Shown here: positions 7,978 to 15,888 of the stretch, one piece after another | How the letters are laid out: every line of letters starts with the position of its first letter | Position numbering within the stretch: the stretch's first letter is position 1 | Source: Dyella subtropica | GTDB lineage: Bacteria; Pseudomonadota; Gammaproteobacteria; Xanthomonadales; Rhodanobacteraceae | Length of the DNA: 64,000 nucleotides | NCBI RefSeq assembly: GCF_026283965.1 | Contig: NZ_JAPDPD010000014.1 | Coordinates: 62,001-126,000, forward strand | Direction: 5' to 3' | Made by a program: the position numbers and the translations under genes | The notes under the pieces: model-generated | Told to the model about the DNA's origin: nothing | Databases searched by the model: none | What the model saw: only the letters and a program-made list of their open reading frames with translations

Positions 7978-8001
7978 CGCCCGCAGCGGCTGCTGCGGGC
8001 G
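7978..8001 (-). promoter_or_regulatory. Hairpin between 6S RNA and fau
   Basis: A 10-bp perfect stem CGCCCGCAGC/GCTGCGGGCG (7978-7987 / 7992-8001), loop GGCT, just before the fau ribosome site. It may attenuate read-through from the 6S gene into fau or mark the precursor's 3' processing region. Confidence 0.45.
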
Positions 8002-8057
8002 GTTCCGCGGGCCCGGCCGATGTCGGAACAAACTCGGCCGTAGCGGTAAAAAAAGGT

Positions 8058-8248
8058 GGCGTAAACCGCGATGCCGCTACCCACCAAACGACCTTGATCC
8101 ACGATGGATCAGGTGGGAGGGCCACATGGTCTCGAGGCTTTCCGCACGCAGCGGACATGCACAACAACCGATGAAAAGCCGACCCGGGGCCGTATTTAGG
8201 AACAAGGCAAATGTAAGAGTGTGCTGGCGCACACCGCAGTAAACGCCG
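8058..8248 (-). ncRNA. ssrS: 6S RNA
   Basis: About 190 nt on the minus strand between zapA and fau. The two ends form a 17-bp closing stem with a two-base U-U mismatch (8231-8247 with 8058-8074). Near the 3' end, CCUGAUCC...GGAUCAAGG and GCGGCAUCGCGG match the corresponding E. coli elements (CUUGAACC...GGUUCAAGG and GCGGCAUCUCGG). A run of seven U follows (8048-8054). 6S RNA mimics an open promoter and binds sigma-70 RNA polymerase in stationary phase. The exact ends are inferred. Confidence 0.85.
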
Positions 8249-8252
8249 AGGA

Positions 8253-8558
8253 CTATTTTAGTGGTGCGTCGAGTGCGGCATCAAGCTTGCGACGCAGGGC
8301 GGCCAAACTGTCGCTAACGCCCTGGTCATGACCGCTGTGCTGCTTGCGCAGCGCCAGGAACTCATGAGTGATGCTGATGGCCGCCAGCACAGCCAGGCGA
8401 TCGAAGCCTGGCGTCTTGGCGTTGGCACGCAGTTCACGCATCTTGCGGTCGAGGTAAGCCGCCGACTCGAGCAGGCCCTCGCGTTCTTCCGGCGCGCAGG
8501 CGATCAGGAATTCGCGGTCGATCAGTCGCAGCGCGACCGGTTCACTGGGGGTGCTCAT
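8253..8558 (-). CDS. zapA: Cell division protein ZapA
   Basis: 101 residues with the ZapA layout: an N-terminal globular part (VALRLIDREFLIACAPEEREGLLESAAYLDRKM), the conserved FDRLAVLAAISITHEFLAL, and a C-terminal coiled coil. ZapA tetramers cross-link FtsZ filaments at the division ring. It follows the ZapB-like gene by eight bases and its 3' end contains the 6S RNA promoter. Confidence 0.93.
   Translation of the reverse strand: MSTPSEPVALRLIDREFLIACAPEEREGLLESAAYLDRKMRELRANAKTPGFDRLAVLAAISITHEFLALRKQHSGHDQGVSDSLAALRRKLDAALDAPLK
8255..8284 (-). promoter_or_regulatory. Sigma-70 promoter of ssrS overlapping the zapA stop codon
   Basis: On the minus strand TTGATG (8284-8279) and TAAAAT (8260-8255) are separated by 18 bases; the predicted start is near 8248, exactly where the 6S closing stem begins. 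The -10 overlaps the last zapA codons and its TAG. Confidence 0.75.
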
Positions 8559-8566
8559 CAGGGTAC

Positions 8567-8806
8567 TCAGCCGTTGTTCTCGAGCGCCTTCAGGCGCTGG
8601 ATCATTGCCTCGACGCGACTGCGCGCCTGCTCGTTGCGGGCCATCAGGCCGGCGCGTTCGCTGGCCAGCTGTTCCTGGCTATGCCGCAGGCTGCGGTTTT
8701 CCTCGGTGAGCCGGCGCACCATCTCGAGCAGGCGATCGAGCTGTTCGCCAAGCGCGGCGATTTCCTGCTTGACGGGGTCAGGCTTGACGGGGTCGGGCGT
8801 GCTCAT
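8567..8806 (-). CDS. Small coiled-coil protein, ZapB-like (TIGR02449 type)
   Basis: 79 residues, almost all one heptad coiled coil (KQEIAALGEQLDRLLEMVRRL...ALENNG). It is the usual partner gene upstream of zapA in Pseudomonas and xanthomonads, and its size and shape resemble ZapB, which bridges ZapA to MatP in E. coli. The division role is inferred from context and coiled-coil form, not from a diagnostic motif. A duplicated DPVKPDPVKQ near the N-terminus precedes the coil. Confidence 0.78.
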   Translation of the reverse strand: MSTPDPVKPDPVKQEIAALGEQLDRLLEMVRRLTEENRSLRHSQEQLASERAGLMARNEQARSRVEAMIQRLKALENNG

Positions 8807-8907
8807 GCGGGGAACTATAACAGGAGGTTTGGCGAAGTCAGCAGGCTCTACGGCGCTTTGCGAAACAGTGCATTAAACTGCTCGCTTACCCTTCGAGGAG
8901 TACTGCC

Positions 8908-9477
8908 ATGACGGCTATGGAGCTGATCGGCCATGAGGACCTGGACGGTGTCGCACGGCGGCTGCAGCTGGCTGTGGACGCCAGCGAACTGCATGGCTCC
9001 CTATGCGGCTATCTCTCAGGGGGCGGTCGATTGGGTAAGCAATCCCTGCTGGCGGTGCTGCAGCTGGATGGCCATGAGCCGGTCAAGCCGTCGGTGCATG
9101 ACCAGGCCATGCTGGACGGTCTTGTCCGTCAGAGCGAGGCGGAACTGGCCGATCCTGAGCTCGGCTTCGAGCCGCTTTTGCCCCCCGACGACCGTCCGCT
9201 CGCCGAACGCGCGGAGGCGCTCGTGGATTGGTGCCGCGGTTTCCTGGGCGGCTTTGGGCTGGTGGGCGCCGAGCCCCAGCGCAAGCTGTCCGATGAAGCG
9301 CAGGAAATCCTGCGCGACTTTGCTGCCATTGCCAGCTCCGAGTTCGAGTTGGGCAACGAGTCCGAAGACGAAGATGCGCTGATTGAAGTCCACGAGTTCG
9401 TGCGCATCGGCGCCATGCTGCTGCACGCCGAATGCGTCGGCGGCCGCAACAAGCCCAACAGCGATACGGTGCATTGA
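8908..9477 (+). CDS. UPF0149 (YgfB) family protein
   Basis: 189 residues starting MTAMELIGHEDL, with ELHGSLCGYLSGG, WCRGFLGGFGL and the C-terminal EVHEFVRIGAMLLHAE, which together define the family. GAGGAG lies six bases upstream. In Pseudomonas aeruginosa a YgfB homologue has been linked to regulation of ampDh3 and beta-lactam tolerance; this role is not established here. The stop overlaps the TTG start of pepP, the standard neighbour. Confidence 0.9.
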   Translation: MTAMELIGHEDLDGVARRLQLAVDASELHGSLCGYLSGGGRLGKQSLLAVLQLDGHEPVKPSVHDQAMLDGLVRQSEAELADPELGFEPLLPPDDRPLAERAEALVDWCRGFLGGFGLVGAEPQRKLSDEAQEILRDFAAIASSEFELGNESEDEDALIEVHEFVRIGAMLLHAECVGGRNKPNSDTVH

Positions 9478-10784
9478 ATATCCTGCCTGACGAGTTCGCC
9501 CGCCGTCGGCGTCAGCTGATGAAGATGGCGGGCGAGGATGCGGTATTGCTGGTCGCTGCCGCACCCGAGCGCATCCGCAACGCAGACGCCACCTGGCCGT
9601 ACCGGCAGGACTCGGATCTGCACTACCTGTCCGGTTTTCCCGAACCGGATGCTGTGCTGGCCCTGCTGCCGGGTCGACAGCACGGCGAGGCGGTGCTGTT
9701 CTGTCGCGAGCGTGACGCCGAACACGAGCGTTGGCACGGTGAGTCCATCGGTACCGAGCGCTCGGTCAGCGAGCACGGCATGGACGATGCGTTTCCCATC
9801 GATGACATCGACGACATCCTGCCTGGCATGATCGAGGGCAGGGCGCGCGTCTATTGCCACTTCGGGCGCGAGCCGGAATTCGACGCACGCCTGCTCGGCT
9901 GGATGCGCCGGTTGCGCCAGCTGCGCGGCGGCGGCGTGGTACCCAAGGAATTCGTCGCACTCGGCCATCTGCTGCACGACCTGCGCCTGTACAAGTCGCG
10001 CGCGGAACTGAAGCTGATGCGCGCCTCCGCCGATATCGCCTCTGAGGCGCACCTCGCCGCAATGCAGGTCGCGCTGCCTGGACGACATGAATACGAGGTG
10101 GAAGCAGAACTGACGCGCGTCATGCGCAGCCGCGGCGCCGTGCCAGCCTTCCCGCCCATCGTCGCCGCTGGCGCGAATGCCTGCGTAATGCACTACCAGG
10201 CCAATCGCGCACCTTTGCGCGATGGTGACCTATTGCTGATCGACGCTGGCGCCGAACTGGATTGCTACGCCTCCGACATCAGTCGCAGCTTCCCCGTCAG
10301 CGGGCGGTATAGCCGCGAACAGCGCGCGCTCTACGAGGTGGTGCTGGCCGCGCAACAGGCCGCCATTGAGGAAGTGCGGCCAGGACAGTCGTTCAGTGCG
10401 GCGCATGACGCCGCGGTGCGGATGATTGCCGAAGGCCTGTGCTCGCTCGGCCTGCTCAAGGGTGATGCCGACACCGCCATCGCCGAGGGTAGCTACAAGC
10501 ATTTCTTTCCGGCCAAGACCGGGCATTGGCTGGGTCTGGATGTACATGACGTGGGCGACTATCGCGTCGACGGCGAGCCGCGTTTGCTGGAGCCGGGCAT
10601 GGTGGTGACGGTGGAGCCGGGTATCTATGTGCCCGTGAATGAACGTTCGGTGGCCGAGCGCTGGCGTGGCATCGGCATACGCATCGAAGATGATGTGGCG
10701 GTAACGCGCGAGGGTAACGAAGTGCTGACGGCCGCGGTGCCCAAACAGCCGGAAGAAATCGAAGACTTGCTTTCGCGGCGTTGA
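9474..10784 (+). CDS. pepP: Xaa-Pro aminopeptidase P
   Basis: Removes N-terminal residues preceding proline. 436 residues from TTG 9474, which overlaps the upstream TGA (TTGA); this yields NILPDEFARRRRQLMKMAGE, aligned with the family N-terminus, whereas an ATG at 9432 would add 14 unrelated residues. The pita-bread metal ligands are visible: DAGAELDCYASDISRSFP (two Asp), GHWLGLDVHDVGDY (His), TVEPGIYV (Glu) and GIRIEDDV (Glu). The rare TTG start implies translational coupling to the YgfB gene. Confidence 0.93.
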   Translation: MNILPDEFARRRRQLMKMAGEDAVLLVAAAPERIRNADATWPYRQDSDLHYLSGFPEPDAVLALLPGRQHGEAVLFCRERDAEHERWHGESIGTERSVSEHGMDDAFPIDDIDDILPGMIEGRARVYCHFGREPEFDARLLGWMRRLRQLRGGGVVPKEFVALGHLLHDLRLYKSRAELKLMRASADIASEAHLAAMQVALPGRHEYEVEAELTRVMRSRGAVPAFPPIVAAGANACVMHYQANRAPLRDGDLLLIDAGAELDCYASDISRSFPVSGRYSREQRALYEVVLAAQQAAIEEVRPGQSFSAAHDAAVRMIAEGLCSLGLLKGDADTAIAEGSYKHFFPAKTGHWLGLDVHDVGDYRVDGEPRLLEPGMVVTVEPGIYVPVNERSVAERWRGIGIRIEDDVAVTREGNEVLTAAVPKQPEEIEDLLSRR

Positions 10785-10820
10785 GCCATCGCGCCACCGT
10801 CGCCTGCGGGCCGTTTCGTT

Positions 10821-10952
10821 TCAGTGATCGGTGTCCTGCGATTCGGCCTTGCGATGCGCTTCATCTGAAGCATGCACCTCGTACCACATCGCATTGAGAA
10901 TGCCGAAAGCGCAGGCGAGGCCGAGACCGAGAATCCAGGAGAAGTACCACAT
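10821..10952 (-). CDS. cydX: Cytochrome bd oxidase small subunit CydX
   Basis: 43 residues beginning MWYFSWILGLGLACAFGILN, a single membrane helix with the family start MWYF(S/A)W and a soluble tail AMWYEVHASDEAHRKAESQ. ATG is at 10952 and TGA at 10821. It lies 16 bases after cydB, where cydX sits in E. coli and relatives. CydX stabilises the bd oxidase and its haems. Confidence 0.93.
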   Translation of the reverse strand: MWYFSWILGLGLACAFGILNAMWYEVHASDEAHRKAESQDTDH

Positions 10953-10968
10953 GGTCAGAGTGCTCCGC

Positions 10969-12099
10969 TCAGTAGGTGTGGCTGGAGTCGCGAACATGCT
11001 CGAGCGTCACGCGCCCGCGCAGTACACGATAGACCCAGCTGGTGTAGAGGATGATCAGCGGCATGAAGATTGCCGTGGCGCCGAGCATCAATCCCAGCGT
11101 GCTGCGGCTGGATGAGGCGTCCCACACGGTGAGGCTGGAGCGTGGGTCGAGGCTGGACGGTAACAGGAACGGGAACAATGCAAAGCCGGCCGAGAGGATG
11201 GTGCCCACCACCATCAGGCTGCTGCTGAGAAAGCCGCCCAGGCCGCGCTTGCCGACGGTCAGTTGCACGCCCACAGCGCCGAGCAGGGCCAGCACCGGTG
11301 CTGCCCAGAACCACGGATATTGCAGGTAGCTGGCGAACCAGCTGCTGCCGCGAGCCACATCCTTGAACAGCGGGTTGGATACGCCGCCGGTCACGGTCGG
11401 CCCCACGATGGCGTAGCCAGGTATGCCATAGGCCAGCCAGATGCCAGCGAGCACGTACACGACCACATAGATCAGCGTGAACCAGCGAGCGAATATGGCA
11501 GCGCGCACCGCAATGGTCTCGTCGGCTTTCATCGCGGCCCAACAGGCGCCGTGTGCAAGCAACATGCTCAGCGACACCAGGCCGGCTGCCAGGGCGAATG
11601 GATGCAGCAGATCGAAGAAGCCACCGTGCCAGCTCATGCGCAGATCGCCGTCGAACTGGAACGGCACACCAAGGAACAGATTGCCGAAGGCCACGCCGGA
11701 AATCAGCATCACCACCACGCCGGATGCCACCAGCACCCAGTCCCACAGGTTGCGCCAGCGCTGGTCGTGGATCTTGCCGCGGAAGTTGAAGCCGACCGGC
11801 CGCAATATAAAAGCGATCAGCACCAGGCAGATCGCCAGGTACATGCCGGAGAACGACACCGCATAGAGCATCGGCCACGCAGCGAAGGCCGCGCCGCCGC
11901 CGAGGATGAACCACACCTGGTTGCCCTCCCAGGTGGGCTCGATGGTCTCCAGCAAGACCAGGCGTTCTTCATCGTTGCGCCCCAGCACACGCAGCAGCGC
12001 GGCGATGCCGAAGTCGAAACCGTCCATGACGGCGAAGCCGATCAGCAGGATGCCGAGCAAGGCCCACCAGATGACCCGCAGGGTGTCGTAGTCGAACAT
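10969..12099 (-). CDS. cydB: Cytochrome d ubiquinol oxidase subunit II
   Basis: 376 residues (E. coli 379), starting [16 protein letters not shown] with GAGGAG before the ATG at 12099. Multiple membrane helices; the family stretches [23 protein letters not shown] and [10 protein letters not shown] are present. Subunit II supports CydA structurally in the quinol oxidase. It begins ten bases after cydA ends. Confidence 0.97.
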   Translation of the reverse strand: MFDYDTLRVIWWALLGILLIGFAVMDGFDFGIAALLRVLGRNDEERLVLLETIEPTWEGNQVWFILGGGAAFAAWPMLYAVSFSGMYLAICLVLIAFILRPVGFNFRGKIHDQRWRNLWDWVLVASGVVVMLISGVAFGNLFLGVPFQFDGDLRMSWHGGFFDLLHPFALAAGLVSLSMLLAHGACWAAMKADETIAVRAAIFARWFTLIYVVVYVLAGIWLAYGIPGYAIVGPTVTGGVSNPLFKDVARGSSWFASYLQYPWFWAAPVLALLGAVGVQLTVGKRGLGGFLSSSLMVVGTILSAGFALFPFLLPSSLDPRSSLTVWDASSSRSTLGLMLGATAIFMPLIILYTSWVYRVLRGRVTLEHVRDSSHTY

Positions 12100-12109
12100 G
12101 ATGTTCTCC

Positions 12110-13681
12110 TCAGGCCTTGGCTGCAGCGAGGGAAGGCGAGTCGGTGGTCGGCCATAGGCCGAGCCCATCCGGCCCCTTGCGCGCAAACTTCACCATCAGC
12201 GTCGCATCGATCACGGCCAGCGCGGTGTAGAACAGCACGAAGCCGCCGAGCGACGTCCATACCTGGCCAGCGGTCACTGACGACACACCAAGCGCTGTCG
12301 GCAAGATGCCTTCGATCGCCCACGGCTGGCGGCCGTACTCGGCCACGATCCAACCCAGTTCCGCGGCTACCCACGGCAGCGGCAGGCTCCACAAGGCGAG
12401 CTTGAGATACCAGCGCTTGTCGTCGAGCTTGCGCTTGCTGGCTAGCCAGAACGAATACGCGAATAGCGCGATGAAGTAGAAGCCACAGGCCACCATGACG
12501 CGGAACGCCCAGAACAGTACCGGCACGTTGGGAATGGTGCTGTCCGCGGCCTTCTGGATGTCCGCCGGCGTGGCCTGGCGCGGATCGTCGATGAAGTGCT
12601 TCAGCAGCAGCGCGTAGCCGAGATCCTTGTCATGCGCCGCGAGAATCGCCTTGGCCTGCGCATTGTTTTTGTCTGCACGCAACACCAGCATGGCGTCATA
12701 CGCCTGGATGCCGTTGTCGATCTTGCCCTTGGTTTCCTCGATCAGGTTGGTGATGCCGGGAATAGGTTTGTCGATAGAGCGTGTGCCGATCAGGCCCATC
12801 ACCCACGGCAGCCGCAGCGCGTAATGCGTAGTGCGGTTCTGCACATCGGGAATGCCGAACACGGTGAACGAGGCGGGAGCCGGTTCGGTCTCCCACATCG
12901 CCTCGATTGCGGCCATCTTCATTTTCTGGTTTTCGGAAACGGCATAACCCGACTCGTCACCCAGCACCACCACGGAAAGCGCCGCGGCGAGACCGAAGCT
13001 GGCCGCGACTGTCATCGAACGCTTGGCAAAATCCACATTGCGTCCGCGCAGCAGATACCAGGCGCTGATGGAGAGCACGAACATCGCACCCATCACGTAA
13101 CCGGCACTCACCGTGTGCACGAACTTGGCTTGGGCCACCGGGTTGAACATCACCTCGCTGAAGGAGGTGACTTCCATACGCATGGTTTCGGCGTTAAAGG
13201 CTGAGCCCACCGGGTTCTGCATCCAGCCGTTGGCGATCAGAATCCACAGCGCGGAAAGACTGGTAGCCAGTGCGAGGAACCAGGTGACCAGCAAGTGCTT
13301 CACTCTGGAGATGCGCTTCCAGCCCATGAAGAACAGGCCAACCAGCGTGCCCTCCAGGAAGAACGCCATCAAGCCTTCGATCGCCAGTGGCGTACCGAAC
13401 ACATCGCCCACGTAGTGCGCGTAGTAAGCCCAGTTCATGCCGAACTGGAACTCCATGGTGACGCCGGTGGCGACACCCATCGCGAAGTTGATGCCGAACA
13501 GCACGCCCCAGAACTGGGTCATGCGCTTCCACACTTCGCGTCCGGTCATCACGTAAACGCTCTCCATGATGGCGAGCATCCACACCAAGCCCAGCGTGAG
13601 TGGTACGAAAAGAAAGTGATAAAGCGCTGTCAGTGCAAATTGCAGGCGTGACAGGGTGACGACATCGGCATCGATGATCAT
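12110..13681 (-). CDS. cydA: Cytochrome d ubiquinol oxidase subunit I
   Basis: 523 residues, the length of the long-Q-loop class (E. coli 522). [20 protein letters not shown] leads into YHFLF, where H22 corresponds to the haem b595 ligand. GRQPW and the following AIEGILPT lie after the Q-loop. It carries haems b558, b595 and d, oxidises ubiquinol and reduces O2 with high affinity. ATG 13681 overlaps the stop of cydP (ATGA). Confidence 0.97.
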   Translation of the reverse strand: MIIDADVVTLSRLQFALTALYHFLFVPLTLGLVWMLAIMESVYVMTGREVWKRMTQFWGVLFGINFAMGVATGVTMEFQFGMNWAYYAHYVGDVFGTPLAIEGLMAFFLEGTLVGLFFMGWKRISRVKHLLVTWFLALATSLSALWILIANGWMQNPVGSAFNAETMRMEVTSFSEVMFNPVAQAKFVHTVSAGYVMGAMFVLSISAWYLLRGRNVDFAKRSMTVAASFGLAAALSVVVLGDESGYAVSENQKMKMAAIEAMWETEPAPASFTVFGIPDVQNRTTHYALRLPWVMGLIGTRSIDKPIPGITNLIEETKGKIDNGIQAYDAMLVLRADKNNAQAKAILAAHDKDLGYALLLKHFIDDPRQATPADIQKAADSTIPNVPVLFWAFRVMVACGFYFIALFAYSFWLASKRKLDDKRWYLKLALWSLPLPWVAAELGWIVAEYGRQPWAIEGILPTALGVSSVTAGQVWTSLGGFVLFYTALAVIDATLMVKFARKGPDGLGLWPTTDSPSLAAAKA

Positions 13682-13905
13682 GGATGACCTTTGTGCGCAG
13701 CGGAAGATGAGGCGGCTGGAGCGAGCAGATGCTCGATGGCGACCGGGCGGGTATCGGGGCGGGGGTGTGGAGCGATGGCGATCCACCAGATCAGCGTGAG
13801 TAACGCGATCTTGGCGATGACGATAAGAATCAACTTGCGAGCCAGTCGACGAAGCTGCCGACTTTCGTGCGAGGTGCTGTTGGATTGGGTAAGCGGCATG
13901 GACAT
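13678..13905 (-). CDS. cydP: CydP-like small protein, first gene of the cytochrome bd operon
   Basis: 75 residues with one membrane helix (about 25-46, KLILIVIAKIALLTLIWWIAI), a basic N-terminal flank (RQLRRLARK) and a proline/alanine-rich tail. It precedes cydA with a 4-base overlap. The position and form fit the putative small oxidase subunit called CydP in other proteobacteria; the sequence alone is too short to prove this. Start ATG 13905, with an alternative ATG two codons in. Confidence 0.75.
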   Translation of the reverse strand: MSMPLTQSNSTSHESRQLRRLARKLILIVIAKIALLTLIWWIAIAPHPRPDTRPVAIEHLLAPAASSSAAHKGHP

Positions 13906-14071
13906 CCGGTGTTCCCCTGCATCAGCTGCGAGGCAGGATACGCTCGGGATATGTCGATGTCGCGCGAAGCAATGCCGCAGTGGCGGAGTGACGCAGGCGG
14001 TTGACCTGGAGCTATCGTGAGCGGTTGCTCAATCGCTTTCGATACGCTTGCCGTGAACGGCTCGAAGGGCG

Positions 14072-14096
14072 ATGCGGCCCCACACTGGGGCCGCAT
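14072..14096 (-). terminator. Hairpin downstream of pepQ
   Basis: An 11-bp perfect stem ATGCGGCCCCA/TGGGGCCGCAT (14072-14082 / 14086-14096) lies 16 bases past the pepQ stop, without a T run. The 166 bases between it and cydP hold the presumed cyd promoter; I could not identify a clear -10/-35 or Fnr/Arc box there. Confidence 0.6.
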
Positions 14097-14111
14097 GTTC
14101 AACACTCTGCG

Positions 14112-15434
14112 TTAGAGCAAAGCAAACGCATCCCGCGTCAAATTTTCTGGTGCGCCATCGGTGCACATCACATCGTCTTCGATGCGGATACCGCCGTAGG
14201 GGCGGAAGACGTTCACTTTGTTCCAATCGATGTCGCCCGCGAACGGCTTGTCGCGCAGTTCGTCGAGCAGCATGTCGATGAAGTACAGGCCCGGCTCGAT
14301 GGTGACCACCATGCCCGGCTCCAGCACCCGCGTCATGCGCAGGTAGGGATGCCCGGCCGGACGCGGAATGCTGCCGCCGCTTTCGCTCTGCTGGAAACCG
14401 GCGACGTCATGCACCTGCAAACCGATCGGATGGCCCAGGCCGTGCGGGAAGAACGCGGCGGTGACGCCGGATGCCACTGCACTCTCCGCGCTCATGCGGA
14501 TCAACCCATGCTCACGCAGCACATTGGCTAGTACGTGATGGGCGTGGATGTGCAGTTCCGGATAGCTCTGCCCGGTGCGCACTTTGGCGACGAAACCGAG
14601 CTGCGCGGTTTCCACGCTATTGATCAGCGCCTGGAATTCGGTGTGACCGGCGGCGGCATATGTGCGAGTGATGTCGCTGGCGTAACCAGCCGCGCTGGCG
14701 CCGGCGTCGATAAGGAACGAGCGGCTTGTCGTCGGCGGCTGCCGGTCGAAATGGGTGTAGTGCAGCACGGCACCGTGTTCGTTGAGGCCGACAATGCTGG
14801 CGTAGGGCAGTTCGGCATCGATAGCGCCGGCAGCAGCGAGGTAGGCCTGGTGAATGCCCAGCTCGCTGGCGCCATCGCGAAATGCCTGTTCCGCGGCGCG
14901 GTGCGCGCGGGCACCGATACGGCTCGCCTGGCGCATCAGTTCCAGTTCGTAAGGGGTCTTGTACGAGCGGTGATAGTGCAGGTAGTCGACGACCGCTTGC
15001 GGGTTGTTCGCCTCGGCACCTGCGACGACAGGGCATTCGGGTGCGATCACCGCGCGGCGCGTTTCGGCGCCGGGCAGCTGGGCGACGGCTTCGGCGGCAG
15101 TGCGCACGACCGTGATATCGAAATGTTCCACCCAGTAGCCGTTCGGCGCTTCCGGCGCCACGTGCCAGTAGTCGTGTGGCTGCAGGAACACCAGCCGCGT
15201 CTTACGCCCTGGCGTATGTACGATCCAGCTGCCGGGCGCGTCGGTGAGCGGTAGCCAATGGCGAAAATGCGGGCTGGCAACGAATGGGTAGTGTTGGTCG
15301 TCGAGGAATTTGCCCGGCGGAGTGCCGGCGGCAATCACCAGGTGATCGAAGCCACCGAGGGCCAGTGCCTTGTCCGCGCGCTCGCGCAGGGTGGCCATGT
15401 GCTGCGGGTAGAGCGGGGCGAGGCGATCGGTCAT
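14112..15434 (-). CDS. pepQ: Xaa-Pro dipeptidase (prolidase)
   Basis: Hydrolyses Xaa-Pro dipeptides. 440 residues (E. coli PepQ 443), starting MTDRLAPLYPQHMATL with AGGA upstream of ATG 15434. Dinuclear metal ligands are visible: LIDAGASAAGYASDITRTY (two Asp), FPHGLGHPIGLQVHD (His), TIEPGLYFI (Glu) and GGIRIEDDV (Glu). It is a paralogue of the PepP protein encoded at 9474-10784, but differs in the N-terminal domain and spacing. Confidence 0.94.
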   Translation of the reverse strand: MTDRLAPLYPQHMATLRERADKALALGGFDHLVIAAGTPPGKFLDDQHYPFVASPHFRHWLPLTDAPGSWIVHTPGRKTRLVFLQPHDYWHVAPEAPNGYWVEHFDITVVRTAAEAVAQLPGAETRRAVIAPECPVVAGAEANNPQAVVDYLHYHRSYKTPYELELMRQASRIGARAHRAAEQAFRDGASELGIHQAYLAAAGAIDAELPYASIVGLNEHGAVLHYTHFDRQPPTTSRSFLIDAGASAAGYASDITRTYAAAGHTEFQALINSVETAQLGFVAKVRTGQSYPELHIHAHHVLANVLREHGLIRMSAESAVASGVTAAFFPHGLGHPIGLQVHDVAGFQQSESGGSIPRPAGHPYLRMTRVLEPGMVVTIEPGLYFIDMLLDELRDKPFAGDIDWNKVNVFRPYGGIRIEDDVMCTDGAPENLTRDAFALL

Positions 15435-15525
15435 GCGAGGTTCCTGACTAGGCGGCGCGTTCCGCGCCGAAACGCGAATCATCGCGCGCCCGCAGCGACG
15501 CTGCCAGCTTTAGACGTGGGCAGCT

Positions 15526-15888
15526 TTAGACGTAGGAGCCGGGAAGCTCCAGCCAGCTGTTGAGCAATGCGGCATCGTCGTTGGTGATCGCGATGATGCG
15601 ATAGCCAGCCCAGATTTGGCCGGGACTGGCCGCAGTGGTCTGCCATTGCACCTGGATGCCGAGTTCGATCGCTTGTAGTCCGCTGCCCAGGCCGGGCAGG
15701 CCGACGCTGACCTGGTAGACCGCGTCGCTTCTTGGCGGCTCGGTGCTGATCAGCAGCATGCCGGTGATCGACAGATTGCCAAGGTAAGCCATGGGCTGAC
15801 CGGTGATGACGTTGGTCACTACGGCAGTGAAGTCGACGCGCTTGCGTTGGGCGCGGCGTTGATCGATGGCGGTGCTGTTGGCGCTCAT
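15526..15888 (-). CDS. PilZ-domain protein
   Basis: 120 residues forming a single PilZ domain. Both cyclic-di-GMP motifs are present: RxxxR in QRRAQRKRV and NxSxxG in NLSITG. It should therefore bind the nucleotide, unlike degenerate PilZ proteins. ATG 15888 overlaps the stop of the DUF1631 gene (ATGA), so the two are co-translated. Target unknown; it could affect motility, type IV pili or adhesion. Confidence 0.9.
   Translation of the reverse strand: MSANSTAIDQRRAQRKRVDFTAVVTNVITGQPMAYLGNLSITGMLLISTEPPRSDAVYQVSVGLPGLGSGLQAIELGIQVQWQTTAASPGQIWAGYRIIAITNDDAALLNSWLELPGSYV

Noticed and set aside
7955-8167. N-terminal extension of fau
   Set aside because: The open frame runs through the 6S RNA; the protein has family length and a ribosome site from GTG 7954.
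11263-12405. 380-codon plus-strand frame opposite cydB/cydA
   Set aside because: Antisense to well-supported cydB and cydA; its translation is His/Gln-rich with no domain.
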